From Agrypnia vestita (lineage: Eukaryota > Arthropoda > Insecta > Trichoptera > Phryganeidae): a stretch of 64,000 nt of DNA. Position 1 is the first letter of the stretch. Every line of letters starts with the position of its first letter. The notes below the pieces were generated by a model. The model was not told where the DNA came from. It ran no database searches and saw nothing but the letters and a program-made list of their open reading frames with translations. The stretch lies in NCBI GenBank assembly GCA_016648135.1, contig JADDOH010004244.1, forward strand, positions 62,001 to 126,000, given 5' to 3'. The position numbers and the translations under genes are program-made. Below are positions 63,872 to 64,000 of this stretch, piece after piece.

Positions 63872-64000
63872 TACAGGGTTATTTGTAAAACATTAATAAC
63901 CTCGCAGGACTACATTCCTGCCTTGATTATGAGTCGAAAATGTTCAAGCTATTATGACCTAATATCAATAGTTAAGGAGATATGCGACATCAAAGTTTGC
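63872..64000 (+). mobile_element. Left end of a hairpin MITE of the 1150-1681 family, cut by the window
   Basis: TACAGGGTTATTTG, then CCTGCCTTGATTATGAGTCG and AAAATGTTCAAGC, then ATATCAATAGTTAAGGAGAT follow the order of the arms at 1150-1681. Its left end lies directly against the preceding MITE. Confidence 0.7.

Overview
This is an AT-rich, gene-poor stretch of an animal nuclear genome. It is almost certainly from an insect, and a moth or butterfly is my best but weak guess. The evidence is the repeat content: Penelope-like elements (PLEs) with GIY-YIG endonucleases, RTE, R1/Jockey-like and CR1/Jockey-like LINE 3' ends, tRNA-derived SINEs, non-autonomous Helitrons ending in CTAG, many hairpin MITEs, and a short array of the insect telomere pentamer TTAGG. 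I found no convincing host protein gene, no rRNA, no CRISPR array and no operon. The only plausible host gene is one tRNA-Arg-like gene (8434-8506, minus).

Layout. 1-9 kb: palindromes, a tRNA-like SINE head, a PLE-type foldback, a long-hairpin MITE, a solo PLE terminus, two LINE 3' fragments, an AAT-rich microsatellite, and the tRNA-Arg-like gene. 9-20 kb: a LINE remnant, copy 1 of a 763-bp terminal-inverted-repeat (TIR) element, two copies of a roughly 550-bp repeat here called family A, an R1-like LINE tail, a PLE endonuclease remnant, a Helitron and a SINE. 20-30 kb: a TA-flanked MITE, a PLE terminus next to a Helitron tail packed with heat-shock elements, an 86-bp tandem array, a second Helitron, and a MITE whose right arm contains the TTAGG array. 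30-48 kb: LINE fragments, five family A copies, a PLE foldback with two hammerhead-like motifs, TIR element copies 2 and 3, a third full-length Helitron, and a LINE fragment flanked by 84-bp direct repeats. 48-56.3 kb: a CpG-rich island, possible hAT-type debris, and a young, nearly complete PLE (53121-56283) with 485-bp inverted arms and one frame break. 56.3-64 kb: more LINE tails, hairpins, a tandem duplication, family A copy 8 and two hairpin MITEs.

How it fits together. The window is a nested transposon graveyard. Its autonomous sources are mostly dead fragments, and the non-autonomous families still show several recognisable copies. The three observations most worth following up are: (1) perfect 4- and 5-unit heat-shock-factor sites clustered in a Helitron 3' region; (2) recurrent hammerhead-ribozyme-like motifs at PLE ends, including a variant in which the core C3-G8 pair appears to be replaced by U-A; (3) an insect telomere-repeat array that seems to have grown from the terminal motif of a MITE. 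Coordinates of repeat edges were read by eye and may be off by a few bases.
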